From NCBI GenBank assembly GCA_044344975.1, contig JBIJBY010000006.1, positions 1-27,282 on the forward strand: 27,282 nucleotides of DNA, read 5' to 3'. How positions within the stretch are numbered: position 1 is the stretch's first letter; each line of letters begins with the position of its first letter. Source of the DNA: IMCC26077 sp044344975 (GTDB taxonomy: Bacteria; Actinomycetota; Actinomycetes; Nanopelagicales; Nanopelagicaceae). Under the pieces are notes generated by a model that did no database searches, was not told the DNA's origin, and saw only the letters and a program-made list of their open reading frames with translations. The translations under genes and the position numbers were made by a program. Shown piece by piece: positions 1 to 8,751 of this stretch.

Positions 1-365
1 CACTTGGTGGAAAAGCACAGTTCGGTGGTCAGCGATTTGGTGAGATGGAGGTGTGGGCGCTCGAAGCATATGGCGCTGCCTACACGCTCCAAGAACTACT
101 CACCATTAAATCTGATGATGTGTTGGGTCGAGTCAAGGTTTACGAAGCAATCGTTAAGGGTGAGAACATCCCTGAACCAGGCATCCCAGAGTCATTCAAG
201 GTGCTTATCAAAGAGATGCAGTCACTCTGTCTCAACGTTGAAGTGCTTTCCTCCGATGGCGCAGCTATCGAAATGAAAGACACTGATGAAGAAGTGTTCC
301 GTACCGCAGAAGAGCTCGGTATCAACCTTTCCCGGGTTGAGCCAAGCAGCGTTGAAGAGATCTAG
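1..365 (+). CDS. rpoB: RNA polymerase beta subunit, C-terminal end (partial)
   Basis: This is the last 120 codons of the beta subunit of DNA-dependent RNA polymerase; the 5' part lies before the window. The reading frame opens at base 3 with LGGKAQFGGQRFGEMEVWAL, the conserved C-terminal region of beta that packs against beta' near the clamp and switch regions. It continues through YTLQELLTIKSDDVLGR and ends in a short acidic tail (SSVEEI) at TAG 363-365. The first in-frame ATG (base 45) is an internal methionine, not a start. rpoC follows after 14 bases, as in the usual rpoBC operon, so both large subunits are made from one mRNA. Identification is secure from the conserved motif and the neighbour. 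Confidence 0.97.
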   Translation, partial: LGGKAQFGGQRFGEMEVWALEAYGAAYTLQELLTIKSDDVLGRVKVYEAIVKGENIPEPGIPESFKVLIKEMQSLCLNVEVLSSDGAAIEMKDTDEEVFRTAEELGINLSRVEPSSVEEI

Positions 366-379
366 GAGAGGCGATACCT

Positions 380-3300
380 ATGTTAGATGTCAACTTTTTT
401 GATGAGTTGAAGATTGGTCTTGCTTCTGCTGACGATATTCGCACCTGGTCACATGGTGAAGTCAAGAAGCCTGAAACCATCAACTACCGCACGCTCAAGC
501 CAGAGAAAGATGGTCTCTTCGATGAGAAGATCTTCGGACCTACTCGCGATTGGGAGTGCTACTGCGGTAAGTACAAGCGGGTTCGTTTTAAGGGAATCGT
601 CTGCGAACGTTGCGGAGTTGAAGTAACTCGAGCAAAAGTTCGTCGCGAGCGAATGGGCCATATCGAGCTTGCTGCGCCGGTAACACACATTTGGTACTTC
701 AAGGGCGTGCCAAGTCGTTTGGGATACCTTCTTGATCTAGCGCCAAAGGATCTTGAGAAGGTCATCTACTTCGCTGCTTACATGATCACTGAAGTAGATG
801 CCGAAGCTCGTCACGAAGATTTCGAGCAGAATCAGAAGAAAATCGCTTCCGATAAGAAGAAGATCGAAACAAAGCGCGATCTCGATATCGATGCGCGCCA
901 AAAGAAACTTGAGGCTGATCTTGCATCGCTTGAAGATGAAGGTGCGAAATCTGATATTCGCCGTAAAGTTCGTGAACAAGCTGAACGTGAGATCAAGCAA
1001 CTTCGCGATCGTTCACAGCGTGAACTCGATCGTCTAGAAGAGGTCTGGGAGCGCTTTAAGAATCTCAAGGTTCAAGATCTTGAGGGCGATGAGCAGCTCT
1101 ATCGCGAGATGCGCGATCGTTTCGGAATGTACTTCAAAGGCCAGATGGGCGCTGCAGCAATTAAGCACCGTCTTGAGACCTTTGATCTCAAAGCGGAAGC
1201 AATCAATCTCCGCCAAATCATCGCAACAGGTAAGGGACAGAAGAAGACTCGCGCGCTCAAGCGTCTTCGCGTTGTCTCCTCATTCCTCAATACTTCAAAT
1301 TCACCTGCATCAATGGTGCTCGATGCAGTTCCAGTGATTCCGCCAGATCTACGTCCGATGGTTCAACTCGATGGTGGACGCTTCGCGACATCTGATCTCA
1401 ATGATCTTTATCGTCGTGTAATCAACCGAAATAATCGTTTGAAGCGTCTTGCTGATTTAGGCGCTCCAGAGATTATCGTCAATAACGAGAAGCGTATGTT
1501 GCAAGAGGCTGTTGATGCTCTCTTTGATAACGGTCGCCGTGGTCGTCCCGTGACTGGTCCTGGAAATCGTGCACTCAAATCACTCTCTGACATGCTCAAA
1601 GGTAAGCAAGGTCGCTTCCGTCAAAACTTGCTTGGAAAGCGCGTTGATTACTCCGGCCGTTCAGTAATCGTTGTTGGTCCGCAATTGAAGTTGCACCAAT
1701 GCGGTCTACCAAAGCAGATGGCCCTCGAACTCTTCAAGCCATTTGTGATGAAGCGTCTTGTCGATCTTAATCATGCGCAGAACATCAAGTCTGCAAAGCG
1801 TATGGTTGAACGTGCTCGCTCCGTGGTTTGGGATGTGTTGGAAGAGGTCATTGCTGAGCATCCAGTTCTGCTTAACCGCGCACCAACGCTCCACCGTTTA
1901 GGTATCCAAGCATTCGAACCGCAACTTATTGAAGGTAAGGCAATTCAGATTCACCCACTCGTCTGTACTGCATTTAACGCAGACTTCGACGGTGATCAGA
2001 TGGCCGTTCACCTTCCATTATCTGCAGAGGCTCAAGCTGAAGCGAGAATTTTGATGCTTTCGAGCAACAACATTCTCTCCCCAGCAAATGGTCGACCAAT
2101 TACCTCTCCTACTCAGGACATGGTTCTTGGTCTCTACTTCCTTACCCAACTTCGCGAAGGCGAAAAGGGCGAAGGACGTGCGTTCTCCTCAATTGCAGAA
2201 GCGATTATGGCCTTTGATCAAGGATCACTCTCCCTGCAATCCAAGGTAAAGATTCGGATTAACGGAGCGATTCTTGATACAACTCTAGGTCGCGCACTCT
2301 TTAACGAGGCCCTTCCTGCCGACTTCCCATACGTGGAAGAAGATGTCACGAAGAAACAACTCGGCGCAATCGTTAATACCCTCGCTGAGCGTTACCCGAA
2401 GGTTGATGTCGCAGTAACTCTTGATGGATTGAAAGCTCTTGGTTTCCATTGGGCAACGCGCGCTGGTGTGACCATCGGTATCGAAGACGTTGTGACGCCA
2501 CCTAATAAGCAGAAGATCCTCGATGGGTACGAGTCCGATGCTGAGCGCGTACAAAAGCAGTACGAGCAAGGTCTGATTACAGATGATGAGCGTCGCCAAG
2601 AGCTCATCGAAATCTGGACCAAGGCAACTAACGAAGTCGCTGCTGAAATGGAGAAGAACTTCCCACGACGTAATCCAGTGTGGATGATGGTCTTCTCAGG
2701 CGCTCGTGGAAATATGATGCAGGTTCGTCAGATCGCAGGTATGCGTGGTCTGGTGGCTAATCCAAAGGGTGAAATCATCCCTCGTCCGATTAAGTCGAAC
2801 TTCCGTGAAGGCCTCTCAGTACTCGAGTACTTCATTTCAACGCACGGTGCACGTAAAGGTCTTGCCGATACTGCGCTTCGAACTGCCGACTCGGGCTACC
2901 TCACTCGTCGTCTTTGCGATGTTGCTCAAGATGTCATCATTCGCGAAGAGGATTGCGGTACAGATCGCGGTCTTACCCTAGAAATTGCTCGACGGAATGA
3001 AGCAGGCGAACTAGTTCGCCTTAAAAACGTCGAATACTCTGTCTATTCACGTAACCTCGCCGAAGATGTAGTAGTCAGCGGCGAAGTAATCGGAAGTGCA
3101 AATACAGACCTCGGCGATGAGCTCATTGAACGTCTTCTTGCTGCTGGTATCGAAGCGGTGAAGGTTCGTTCAGTTCTTACATGCGAGAGCAAGGTCGGTC
3201 AATGCGCTGCATGTTATGGACGCTCACTTGCTGCTGGTCATCTGGTGGATGTCGGCGAAGCTGTCGGAATCATCGCTGCACAATCAATCGGTGAACCGGG

Positions 3301-4204
3301 AACTCAGTTGACTATGCGTACCTTCCACACTGGTGGTGCTGCGCAGACTCAAGGTGATATCACCCATGGTCTACCTCGCGTTGTTGAACTCTTCGAAGCG
3401 CGTGAACCTAAGGCGAAAGCTCCAATTGCTGAGCATGCTGGACGTGTTCGCTTTGAAGAAGATCCGAAGAATGCAGGCGGAAAGCGAATCGTCATCACTC
3501 CAGATAATGGAAATGAAGAGGTTGCTTATCCAATTCCACGTAACCGTAAGCCGCTTGTGAACGATGGCGATCGCGTTGATGTCGGACAGAAGCTCATCCC
3601 TGGAACAATTGATCCAAAGGATGTCCTTCGTATTCTTGGACCACGCGCTACCCAAGTTCACCTTGTCGAAGAGATCCAAAAGGTCTATGACACTCAAGGC
3701 GTTGCGATTCACGATAAGCACATCGAAGTTATCGTTCGACAGATGCTTAAGCGCATCACCATCTTGGAAGCAGGAGATACTCTCTTCCTTCCAGGTGAAT
3801 TGGTTGAGCGCGTTCGCTTCGAGACGGAGAACCGTCGCGTTGTTGCCAATGGTGGAACTCCAGCTAGCGGTCGCGCTGAGCTGATGGGTATCACTAAGGC
3901 TTCGCTCGCAACGGAATCATGGCTCTCCGCCGCCTCCTTCCAGGAGACCACTCGAGTTCTCACCGATGCCGCCCTTGGCGAGCGCCGGGATAACCTCGTG
4001 GGCCTCAAGGAGAACGTCATCATCGGTAAGTTGATCCCTGCAGGTACCGGGCTTGCCCGCTACCGAAATGTTCGGGTTGAGGCGACCGAAGAGGCGAAGG
4101 CTGCTGTCTATGCCAATTATCAGGAGTATGACTTCACCCCATTTGAGAGCCAAGGCTCAGGTGAGGCCGTCCGCCTCGATGATTTTGAGGTTCCGAGATA
4201 CTAG
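380..4204 (+). CDS. rpoC: RNA polymerase beta' subunit
   Basis: Catalytic beta' subunit of RNA polymerase, 1274 residues. The N-terminal zinc ribbon is visible (Cys60, Cys62, Cys75, Cys78). The active-site loop NADFDGDQM lies at residues 533-541, with the Mg-binding aspartates D535, D537 and D539. The second zinc site is formed by Cys859, Cys935, Cys942 and Cys945. The trigger loop begins at GEPGTQLTMRTFHTGG (971-986). Between about residues 141 and 230 sits a long, highly charged, helix-rich insertion (KKIETKRDLDIDARQKKLEAD and onward), as in the actinobacterial beta' lineage-specific insertion. The start ATG is preceded by GGAGAG (365-370) at good spacing. The gene lies 14 bases after rpoB and is followed by tandem hairpins before rpsL. 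Confidence 0.99.
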   Translation: MLDVNFFDELKIGLASADDIRTWSHGEVKKPETINYRTLKPEKDGLFDEKIFGPTRDWECYCGKYKRVRFKGIVCERCGVEVTRAKVRRERMGHIELAAPVTHIWYFKGVPSRLGYLLDLAPKDLEKVIYFAAYMITEVDAEARHEDFEQNQKKIASDKKKIETKRDLDIDARQKKLEADLASLEDEGAKSDIRRKVREQAEREIKQLRDRSQRELDRLEEVWERFKNLKVQDLEGDEQLYREMRDRFGMYFKGQMGAAAIKHRLETFDLKAEAINLRQIIATGKGQKKTRALKRLRVVSSFLNTSNSPASMVLDAVPVIPPDLRPMVQLDGGRFATSDLNDLYRRVINRNNRLKRLADLGAPEIIVNNEKRMLQEAVDALFDNGRRGRPVTGPGNRALKSLSDMLKGKQGRFRQNLLGKRVDYSGRSVIVVGPQLKLHQCGLPKQMALELFKPFVMKRLVDLNHAQNIKSAKRMVERARSVVWDVLEEVIAEHPVLLNRAPTLHRLGIQAFEPQLIEGKAIQIHPLVCTAFNADFDGDQMAVHLPLSAEAQAEARILMLSSNNILSPANGRPITSPTQDMVLGLYFLTQLREGEKGEGRAFSSIAEAIMAFDQGSLSLQSKVKIRINGAILDTTLGRALFNEALPADFPYVEEDVTKKQLGAIVNTLAERYPKVDVAVTLDGLKALGFHWATRAGVTIGIEDVVTPPNKQKILDGYESDAERVQKQYEQGLITDDERRQELIEIWTKATNEVAAEMEKNFPRRNPVWMMVFSGARGNMMQVRQIAGMRGLVANPKGEIIPRPIKSNFREGLSVLEYFISTHGARKGLADTALRTADSGYLTRRLCDVAQDVIIREEDCGTDRGLTLEIARRNEAGELVRLKNVEYSVYSRNLAEDVVVSGEVIGSANTDLGDELIERLLAAGIEAVKVRSVLTCESKVGQCAACYGRSLAAGHLVDVGEAVGIIAAQSIGEPGTQLTMRTFHTGGAAQTQGDITHGLPRVVELFEAREPKAKAPIAEHAGRVRFEEDPKNAGGKRIVITPDNGNEEVAYPIPRNRKPLVNDGDRVDVGQKLIPGTIDPKDVLRILGPRATQVHLVEEIQKVYDTQGVAIHDKHIEVIVRQMLKRITILEAGDTLFLPGELVERVRFETENRRVVANGGTPASGRAELMGITKASLATESWLSAASFQETTRVLTDAALGERRDNLVGLKENVIIGKLIPAGTGLARYRNVRVEATEEAKAAVYANYQEYDFTPFESQGSGEAVRLDDFEVPRY

Positions 4205-4211
4205 ATACCAA

Positions 4212-4248
4212 GCGAGAAATCGCGCTCTAATTACAACCATGTAATTAG
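4212..4248 (+). other. Two small hairpins after rpoC
   Basis: Directly after the rpoC stop, GCGA-GAAA-TCGC (4212-4223) can form a 4-bp stem capped by a GNRA tetraloop. CTAATTAC (4227-4234) then pairs perfectly with GTAATTAG (4241-4248) around a 6-base loop. Neither is followed by a T run. They may protect the 3' end of the rpoBC message or act as processing sites; this role is inferred. Confidence 0.4.
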
Positions 4249-4266
4249 TAAGGCAAAAAGGCCGTT

Positions 4267-4296
4267 TTGACCGGGCGAGAGTGATTCCGTTACTCT
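4267..4296 (+). promoter_or_regulatory. Candidate sigma-A type promoter for the str operon
   Basis: A -35 box TTGACC (4267-4272) is followed after 18 bases by a -10 box TACTCT (4291-4296), matching the actinobacterial TTGACN / TANNNT pattern. The wider context TTTTGACCGG-N16-TACTCT is repeated almost exactly upstream of rplM (25549-25580), including a C/T-rich initial transcribed region ending in GCC. Transcription would start near 4303, giving a leader of about 190 bases before rpsL. The -10 box lies inside the right arm of the post-rpoC hairpin. Confidence 0.6.
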
Positions 4297-4311
4297 CGCC
4301 CTCTGCCTTTT
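4273..4311 (+). terminator. Probable rpoBC terminator hairpin overlapping the rpsL promoter
   Basis: GGGCGAGAGTGA (4273-4284) pairs with TTACTCTCGCCC (4290-4301) in a 12-bp stem with one G-T pair and a 5-base loop. It is followed by CTCTGCCTTTTG, a weak T tract. Stability is high, but the T run is short and begins several bases after the stem, so full or partial termination (attenuation) is plausible rather than certain. The stem shares its bases with the candidate promoter spacer and -10 box. Confidence 0.5.
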
Positions 4312-4493
4312 GTGAGCCTGGCGCCAAAAGTCACCTCAGTGAAGTAGTGAAATCACGCGAGATTCTCGTGATCAAACTAGCGAACTAAGACGACACGCCC
4401 GACCTCGTGTGTCGGGTGAACTTAAGCGCTGCGCGTAACAGATAGCAAGCAGTAACCAGCACGAGCACTACCTATATATAAGGAGCCAAACGT
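4303..4493 (+). promoter_or_regulatory. Structured 5' leader of rpsL
   Basis: This gap of about 190 bases holds no ORF but several stems. TCAC(CTCA)GTGA spans 4331-4342. ATCACG (4352-4357) pairs with CGTGAT (4367-4372). CGCCCGAC (4396-4403) pairs with GTCGGGTG (4411-4418). The last stem competes with a second pairing of CGAC-ACG (4391-4397) to CGT..GTCG (4406-4414), so two folds are mutually exclusive. The ribosome site AAGGAG (4480-4485) follows. A regulatory role (autogenous control or attenuation) is inference. Confidence 0.4.
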
Positions 4494-4868
4494 ATGCCAA
4501 CGATTGAACAGTTGGTTCGCAAAGGTCGCTCAGATAAGAGCGCGAAGACAAGCACGCCTGCGCTGAAAGGTTCACCGCAACGTCGTGGCGTCTGCACGCG
4601 CGTGTACACAACAACTCCAAAGAAGCCAAACTCTGCGCTTCGAAAAGTTGCTCGTGTCCGTCTGACAAGTGGCATGGAAGTTACTGCATACATTCCAGGT
4701 GAAGGCCACAACCTCCAAGAGCACTCCATCGTTCTCGTTCGTGGCGGTCGTGTGAAAGACCTTCCAGGTGTTCGTTACAAGATCATTCGCGGTTCACTCG
4801 ATACTCAAGGAGTAAAGAATCGCAAGCAAGCACGTAGCCGTTACGGAGCAAAGAGGGAGAAGAAGTAA
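4494..4868 (+). CDS. rpsL: 30S ribosomal protein S12
   Basis: S12, 124 residues, sits at the decoding centre of the small subunit and controls accuracy of tRNA selection. It begins MPTIEQLVRKGR and contains the conserved TTPKKPNSALRKVARVRL block and PGVRYKIIRG. Lys43 and Lys88 are present, the residues whose replacement gives streptomycin resistance, so the protein looks like the drug-sensitive wild type. Asp89 is the usual target of methylthiolation. The start ATG has AAGGAG eight bases upstream. The stop overlaps the rpsG start as TAATG, implying translational coupling of S12 and S7. Confidence 0.99.
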   Translation: MPTIEQLVRKGRSDKSAKTSTPALKGSPQRRGVCTRVYTTTPKKPNSALRKVARVRLTSGMEVTAYIPGEGHNLQEHSIVLVRGGRVKDLPGVRYKIIRGSLDTQGVKNRKQARSRYGAKREKK

Positions 4869-5338
4869 TGCCACGTAAAGGTCCCGCACCCAAGAGCCCA
4901 GTTATCGCTGATCCGGTTTACAACTCACCAGTTGTTACTGCGCTAATCAATAAAATTTTGTTGCACGGCAAGCGCTCCACTGCAGAGCAGATTGTGTACT
5001 CCGCACTTGAAGGCTGCCGCGACAAGACGCAAGGCGATCCATTAATCACCTTGAAGCGTGCGCTCGATAACGTCAAGCCAACTCTCGAAGTTCGTAGCCG
5101 TCGCGTTGGTGGCGCTACCTACCAAATTCCAGTTGAAGTTAAAGCTGCACGTGCGACTGCGCTAGCGCTTCGTTGGCTTGTTGGCTACTCACGTCTTCGT
5201 CGCGAAAAGTCAATGGCGGAGCGTTTGATGAATGAATTAATCGATGCAAGTAATGGTTTAGGCGCAGCTGTAAAGAAGCGTGAAGATACACACAAGATGG
5301 CAGAAGCAAACAAGGCGTTTGCTCACTACCGCTGGTAA
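4868..5338 (+). CDS. rpsG: 30S ribosomal protein S7
   Basis: S7, 156 residues, is a primary binder of the 3' major domain of 16S rRNA, forms part of the tRNA exit site and nucleates assembly of the head. It begins MPRKGPAPKSPVIADPVYNSP and contains KRALDNVKPTLEVRSRRVGGATYQIPVEV, the hallmark S7 region, then the ALRWLVGYSR helix. It starts within the rpsL stop (TAATG), with a GAGGGAGAAG ribosome site inside the rpsL end. In E. coli S7 represses the str operon. I see no obvious copy of that E. coli control region here because the two genes overlap. Confidence 0.99.
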   Translation: MPRKGPAPKSPVIADPVYNSPVVTALINKILLHGKRSTAEQIVYSALEGCRDKTQGDPLITLKRALDNVKPTLEVRSRRVGGATYQIPVEVKAARATALALRWLVGYSRLRREKSMAERLMNELIDASNGLGAAVKKREDTHKMAEANKAFAHYRW

Positions 5339-5354
5339 TAGGGAGATATAAAAA

Positions 5355-7457
5355 GTGGCTGTTGATTCAGTAATTGATCTCGCCAAGGTCCGGAACATCG
5401 GGATCATGGCTCATATCGACGCGGGTAAAACCACGACAACTGAGCGAATCCTTTTCTACACCGGCATCAATTACAAGATCGGTGAAGTCCATGAAGGCGC
5501 TGCCACGATGGACTGGATGGAGCAAGAGCAAGAGCGCGGAATCACCATTACTTCTGCTGCAACTACCTGTTCTTGGAATGACCACCTCATCAACATTATT
5601 GATACCCCAGGCCACGTAGATTTCACAGTTGAAGTTGAACGTTCACTCCGCGTTCTCGATGGCGCTGTTGCAGTTTTCGATGGCGTTGCCGGAGTTGAAC
5701 CACAATCTGAGACTGTTTGGCGTCAAGCAGATAAGTACAGCGTTCCTCGAATCTGTTTTATCAACAAACTTGATCGCACTGGTGCCAATTTCGACATGTG
5801 CGTAGGAATGATTAAGTCACGACTTAACGCAACGCCACTTGTACTGCAAGTGCCAATTGGAGCAGAGGCGGAATTCCAAGGCGTAGTAGATCTCATCGCC
5901 ATGAAGGCTCTTGTCTGGCCTGGCGAAACCAAAAAGGGTGAGGATTACATCGTCGAAGAGATTCCTGCGAATCTCAAGGCAAAGGCCGATGAAGCTCGTC
6001 ACCTTCTCATCGAAACCCTTGCTGAAGCTGATGATGCAATCATGGAGAAGTACCTCGAAGGTCAAGATCTCTCTGAAGCAGAAATCATCGCCGGAATTCG
6101 CCGTGCAACTCTTGCCGACAAGCTAACTCCAGTACTCACTGGTTCAGCATTTAAGAACAAGGGCGTTCAGCCAATGCTTGATGCTGTTACGCGCTATCTA
6201 CCAAGCCCACTTGATGTTGCGGCAATCGTCGGCCACAAGCAGGGCGATTCCTCAGTGGAAATTATTCGTAAGCCAGATCCAAAAGAGCCGTTCTCCGCTC
6301 TTGCATTCAAGATTATGAGCGATCCACACCTTGGCAAGCTCACTTTCGTCCGTGTTTATTCAGGAACTCTTGCTGCAGGCGATCAAGTTCTTAACTCAAC
6401 GAAAGATCGCAAAGAACGCATTGGCAAGATTTATCAAATGCACGCCAACAAGCGTGAAGAGCGTGAGACTGCAACTGCCGGAATGATCATTGCTGTTATG
6501 GGTCTTAAGGACACAACTACTGGTGAGACGCTCTGCGATCCTGCAAATGCAGTAATTCTTGAATCAATGGAGTTCCCAGATCCAGTTCTTCATATCGCAA
6601 TTGAGCCAAAGACCAAGGGCGATCAAGAGAAGCTCGGCACTGCAATTCAGCGCCTTGCCGAAGAAGATCCGACTTTCCATGTACGTACCGACGAAGAGAC
6701 TGGTCAAACAATCATCGCCGGTATGGGTGAACTTCACCTTGAAATTCTCGTAGATCGTATGCGTCGTGAATTTAAGGTTGAAGCAAACGTTGGTAAGCCA
6801 CAGGTTGCGTACCGCGAAACTCTTCGTAAAGCAGTTGAGCGCCATGACTACACCCACAAGAAACAAACCGGTGGTTCTGGTCAATTCGCAAAGATTCAAA
6901 TTGCTCTTCACCCGCTCGAGCCAGGCAAAGAGGGCGGCTACGAGTTCGTTAACAAGATTACTGGTGGACGCGTTCCTAGGGAGTACATCCCCTCCGTCGA
7001 CGCAGGATGCCAAGAAGCGATGCACTCTGGTCCGCTCGCTGGTTATCCATTAACTGATGTACAAGTCACTCTTCTTGATGGCGCATACCACGATGTTGAT
7101 TCATCGGAGTTGGCCTTCAAGATTGCTGGAATCGCAGCATTTAAGGAAGCAGCAAAGCTCGCTAACCCTGCATTGCTCGAACCAGTGATGGCTGTCGAAG
7201 TTATCACCCCTGAAGATTTCATGGGCGATGTCATCGGCGACCTCAACTCACGCCGTGGCCAAATTCAGGCCATGGATGAGCGTTCAGGTGCTCGCGTTGT
7301 ACGCGCTCTTGTTCCACTCTCGGAGATGTTCGGCTATGTCGGAGATCTACGAAGCAAGACACAAGGTCGCGCCAGCTACAGCATGCAATTTGACTCATAT
7401 GCAGAAGTTCCTGCAGCTGTGTCAAAAGAGATCATTGCAAAGGTCCGGGGCGAGTAG
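5355..7457 (+). CDS. fusA: Elongation factor G
   Basis: EF-G, 700 residues, is the GTPase that drives translocation of tRNA and mRNA and, with RRF, ribosome recycling. The GTP-binding motifs are intact: AHIDAGKT (19-26), the RGITI switch, DTPGH (83-87) and NKLD (137-140). The downstream domains include the DPHLGKLTFVRVYSG domain-II segment and the GELHLEI and GGSGQFAK blocks of domains III and IV. Length and order are those of classical EF-G rather than the spare EF-G2 paralogue, and it lies between rpsG and tuf. The start is GTG with GGGAG (5341-5345) nine bases upstream; the N-terminus MAVDSVIDLAKVRNIGIMAH fits the family. Confidence 0.99.
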   Translation: MAVDSVIDLAKVRNIGIMAHIDAGKTTTTERILFYTGINYKIGEVHEGAATMDWMEQEQERGITITSAATTCSWNDHLINIIDTPGHVDFTVEVERSLRVLDGAVAVFDGVAGVEPQSETVWRQADKYSVPRICFINKLDRTGANFDMCVGMIKSRLNATPLVLQVPIGAEAEFQGVVDLIAMKALVWPGETKKGEDYIVEEIPANLKAKADEARHLLIETLAEADDAIMEKYLEGQDLSEAEIIAGIRRATLADKLTPVLTGSAFKNKGVQPMLDAVTRYLPSPLDVAAIVGHKQGDSSVEIIRKPDPKEPFSALAFKIMSDPHLGKLTFVRVYSGTLAAGDQVLNSTKDRKERIGKIYQMHANKREERETATAGMIIAVMGLKDTTTGETLCDPANAVILESMEFPDPVLHIAIEPKTKGDQEKLGTAIQRLAEEDPTFHVRTDEETGQTIIAGMGELHLEILVDRMRREFKVEANVGKPQVAYRETLRKAVERHDYTHKKQTGGSGQFAKIQIALHPLEPGKEGGYEFVNKITGGRVPREYIPSVDAGCQEAMHSGPLAGYPLTDVQVTLLDGAYHDVDSSELAFKIAGIAAFKEAAKLANPALLEPVMAVEVITPEDFMGDVIGDLNSRRGQIQAMDERSGARVVRALVPLSEMFGYVGDLRSKTQGRASYSMQFDSYAEVPAAVSKEIIAKVRGE

Positions 7458-7500
7458 TCCTACCAATAGTTCAACTACACCGATTCAATAGGAGGTCACA

Positions 7501-8694
7501 GTGGCGAAGGCGAAGTTCGAACGTACGAAGCCGCACGTCAATATCGGCACCATCGGTCACATTGACCACGGTAAGACCACTCTTACTGCGGCAATTTCCA
7601 AGGTGCTTCACGACAAGTATCCAGATGTAAACCCATTCACGCCTTTCGATCAGATCGATAAGGCCCCAGAAGAGCGTCAACGCGGTATTACTATCTCGAT
7701 TGCACATATCGAGTACCAGACCGAGAAGCGCCACTATGCGCACGTTGACTGCCCAGGTCACGCTGACTACATCAAGAACATGATCACAGGTGCTGCACAG
7801 ATGGACGGAGCAATCCTCGTCGTCGCTGCAACCGATGGTCCAATGCCTCAGACCAAGGAGCACGTTCTCCTTGCTCGCCAGGTTGGCGTTCCTGCAATCG
7901 TCGTCGCACTTAATAAGTCCGACATGGTTGATGATGCTGAAATTCTTGAACTTGTTGAGATGGAAGTTCGCGAACTTCTCTCACTTTATGAGTTCCCAGG
8001 CGACGACACTCCAATCGTTCGCGTTTCCGCACTTAAGGCTCTCGAAGGAGATGCCAAGTGGGCAGATGCGCTTATGGAGTTGATGGGCGCAGTTGACGAT
8101 TTCATCCCAACACCAGAGCGTGAGATTGATAAGCCATTCCTCATGCCAGTTGAAGATGTTTTCACCATCACCGGTCGCGGAACAGTTGTTACTGGCCGCA
8201 TCGAGCGTGGAATCGTTAAGGTCAACGAAGAAATTGAAATCGTTGGTATCCGTCCAGATTCACAGAAGAGCACCGTTACTGGTGTTGAAATGTTCCGCAA
8301 GCTTCTCGACGAAGGTCGCGCTGGCGAGAACGTTGGTCTTCTGCTCCGTGGAACCAAGCGTGAAGATGTTGAGCGCGGACAGGTTTGTTGCAAGCCTGGC
8401 TCGATCACACCACACACTGATTTCGATGCATCTGTTTACATCCTTTCTAAGGATGAAGGCGGACGCCACACACCATTCTTTAATAACTACCGTCCGCAGT
8501 TCTACTTCCGCACCACAGATGTCACTGGCATCGTGACGCTTCCAAGTGGAACAGAGATGGTTATGCCTGGCGATAACACTGAGATGGCCGTTGCGCTCAT
8601 CCAGCCAATCGCTATGGAAGAGGGATTGCGCTTTGCAATCCGTGAAGGTGGCCGCACCGTCGGTGCAGGTCGCGTTACAAAGATCAAGAAGTAA
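7501..8694 (+). CDS. tuf: Elongation factor Tu
   Basis: EF-Tu, 397 residues, delivers aminoacyl-tRNA to the ribosome as a GTP complex. Motifs seen are GHIDHGKT (19-26), RGITISIAHIEYQT (switch I), DCPGHADY (from 83) and NKSD (138-141). The fourth motif carries serine at its variable third position where C or A is more usual; this is allowed by the NKxD pattern. Domains 2 and 3 follow with VFTITGRGTVVTGRIERG and GGRTVGAGRV at the C-terminus. The start is GTG preceded by AGGAGGT, the strongest ribosome site in this part, in line with very high expression. It lies 43 bases after fusA and 57 before rpsJ, so the str and S10 clusters are nearly fused. Confidence 0.99.
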   Translation: MAKAKFERTKPHVNIGTIGHIDHGKTTLTAAISKVLHDKYPDVNPFTPFDQIDKAPEERQRGITISIAHIEYQTEKRHYAHVDCPGHADYIKNMITGAAQMDGAILVVAATDGPMPQTKEHVLLARQVGVPAIVVALNKSDMVDDAEILELVEMEVRELLSLYEFPGDDTPIVRVSALKALEGDAKWADALMELMGAVDDFIPTPEREIDKPFLMPVEDVFTITGRGTVVTGRIERGIVKVNEEIEIVGIRPDSQKSTVTGVEMFRKLLDEGRAGENVGLLLRGTKREDVERGQVCCKPGSITPHTDFDASVYILSKDEGGRHTPFFNNYRPQFYFRTTDVTGIVTLPSGTEMVMPGDNTEMAVALIQPIAMEEGLRFAIREGGRTVGAGRVTKIKK

Positions 8695-8751
8695 TTACTT
8701 CAGTACAAACCAATAACTAGTAGACGTTAAGCGGAAAGGAGGGCGAGGAGT

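Noticed and set aside
4..276. An open frame of 90 codons at the left edge
   Set aside because: It is a shifted frame over the rpoB C-terminus, whose true frame carries the conserved beta sequence.
4471..4480. TATATATA just before rpsL as a promoter -10 box
   Set aside because: It directly abuts the ribosome site and no -35 box is found; a start there would leave almost no room for the ribosome site. The TTGACC/TACTCT pair upstream is better.
7912..7923. NKSD in EF-Tu as a defective or drug-resistant GTPase motif
   Set aside because: The motif is NKxD with a variable third position; all other GTPase motifs are intact and I know no resistance tied to this change.
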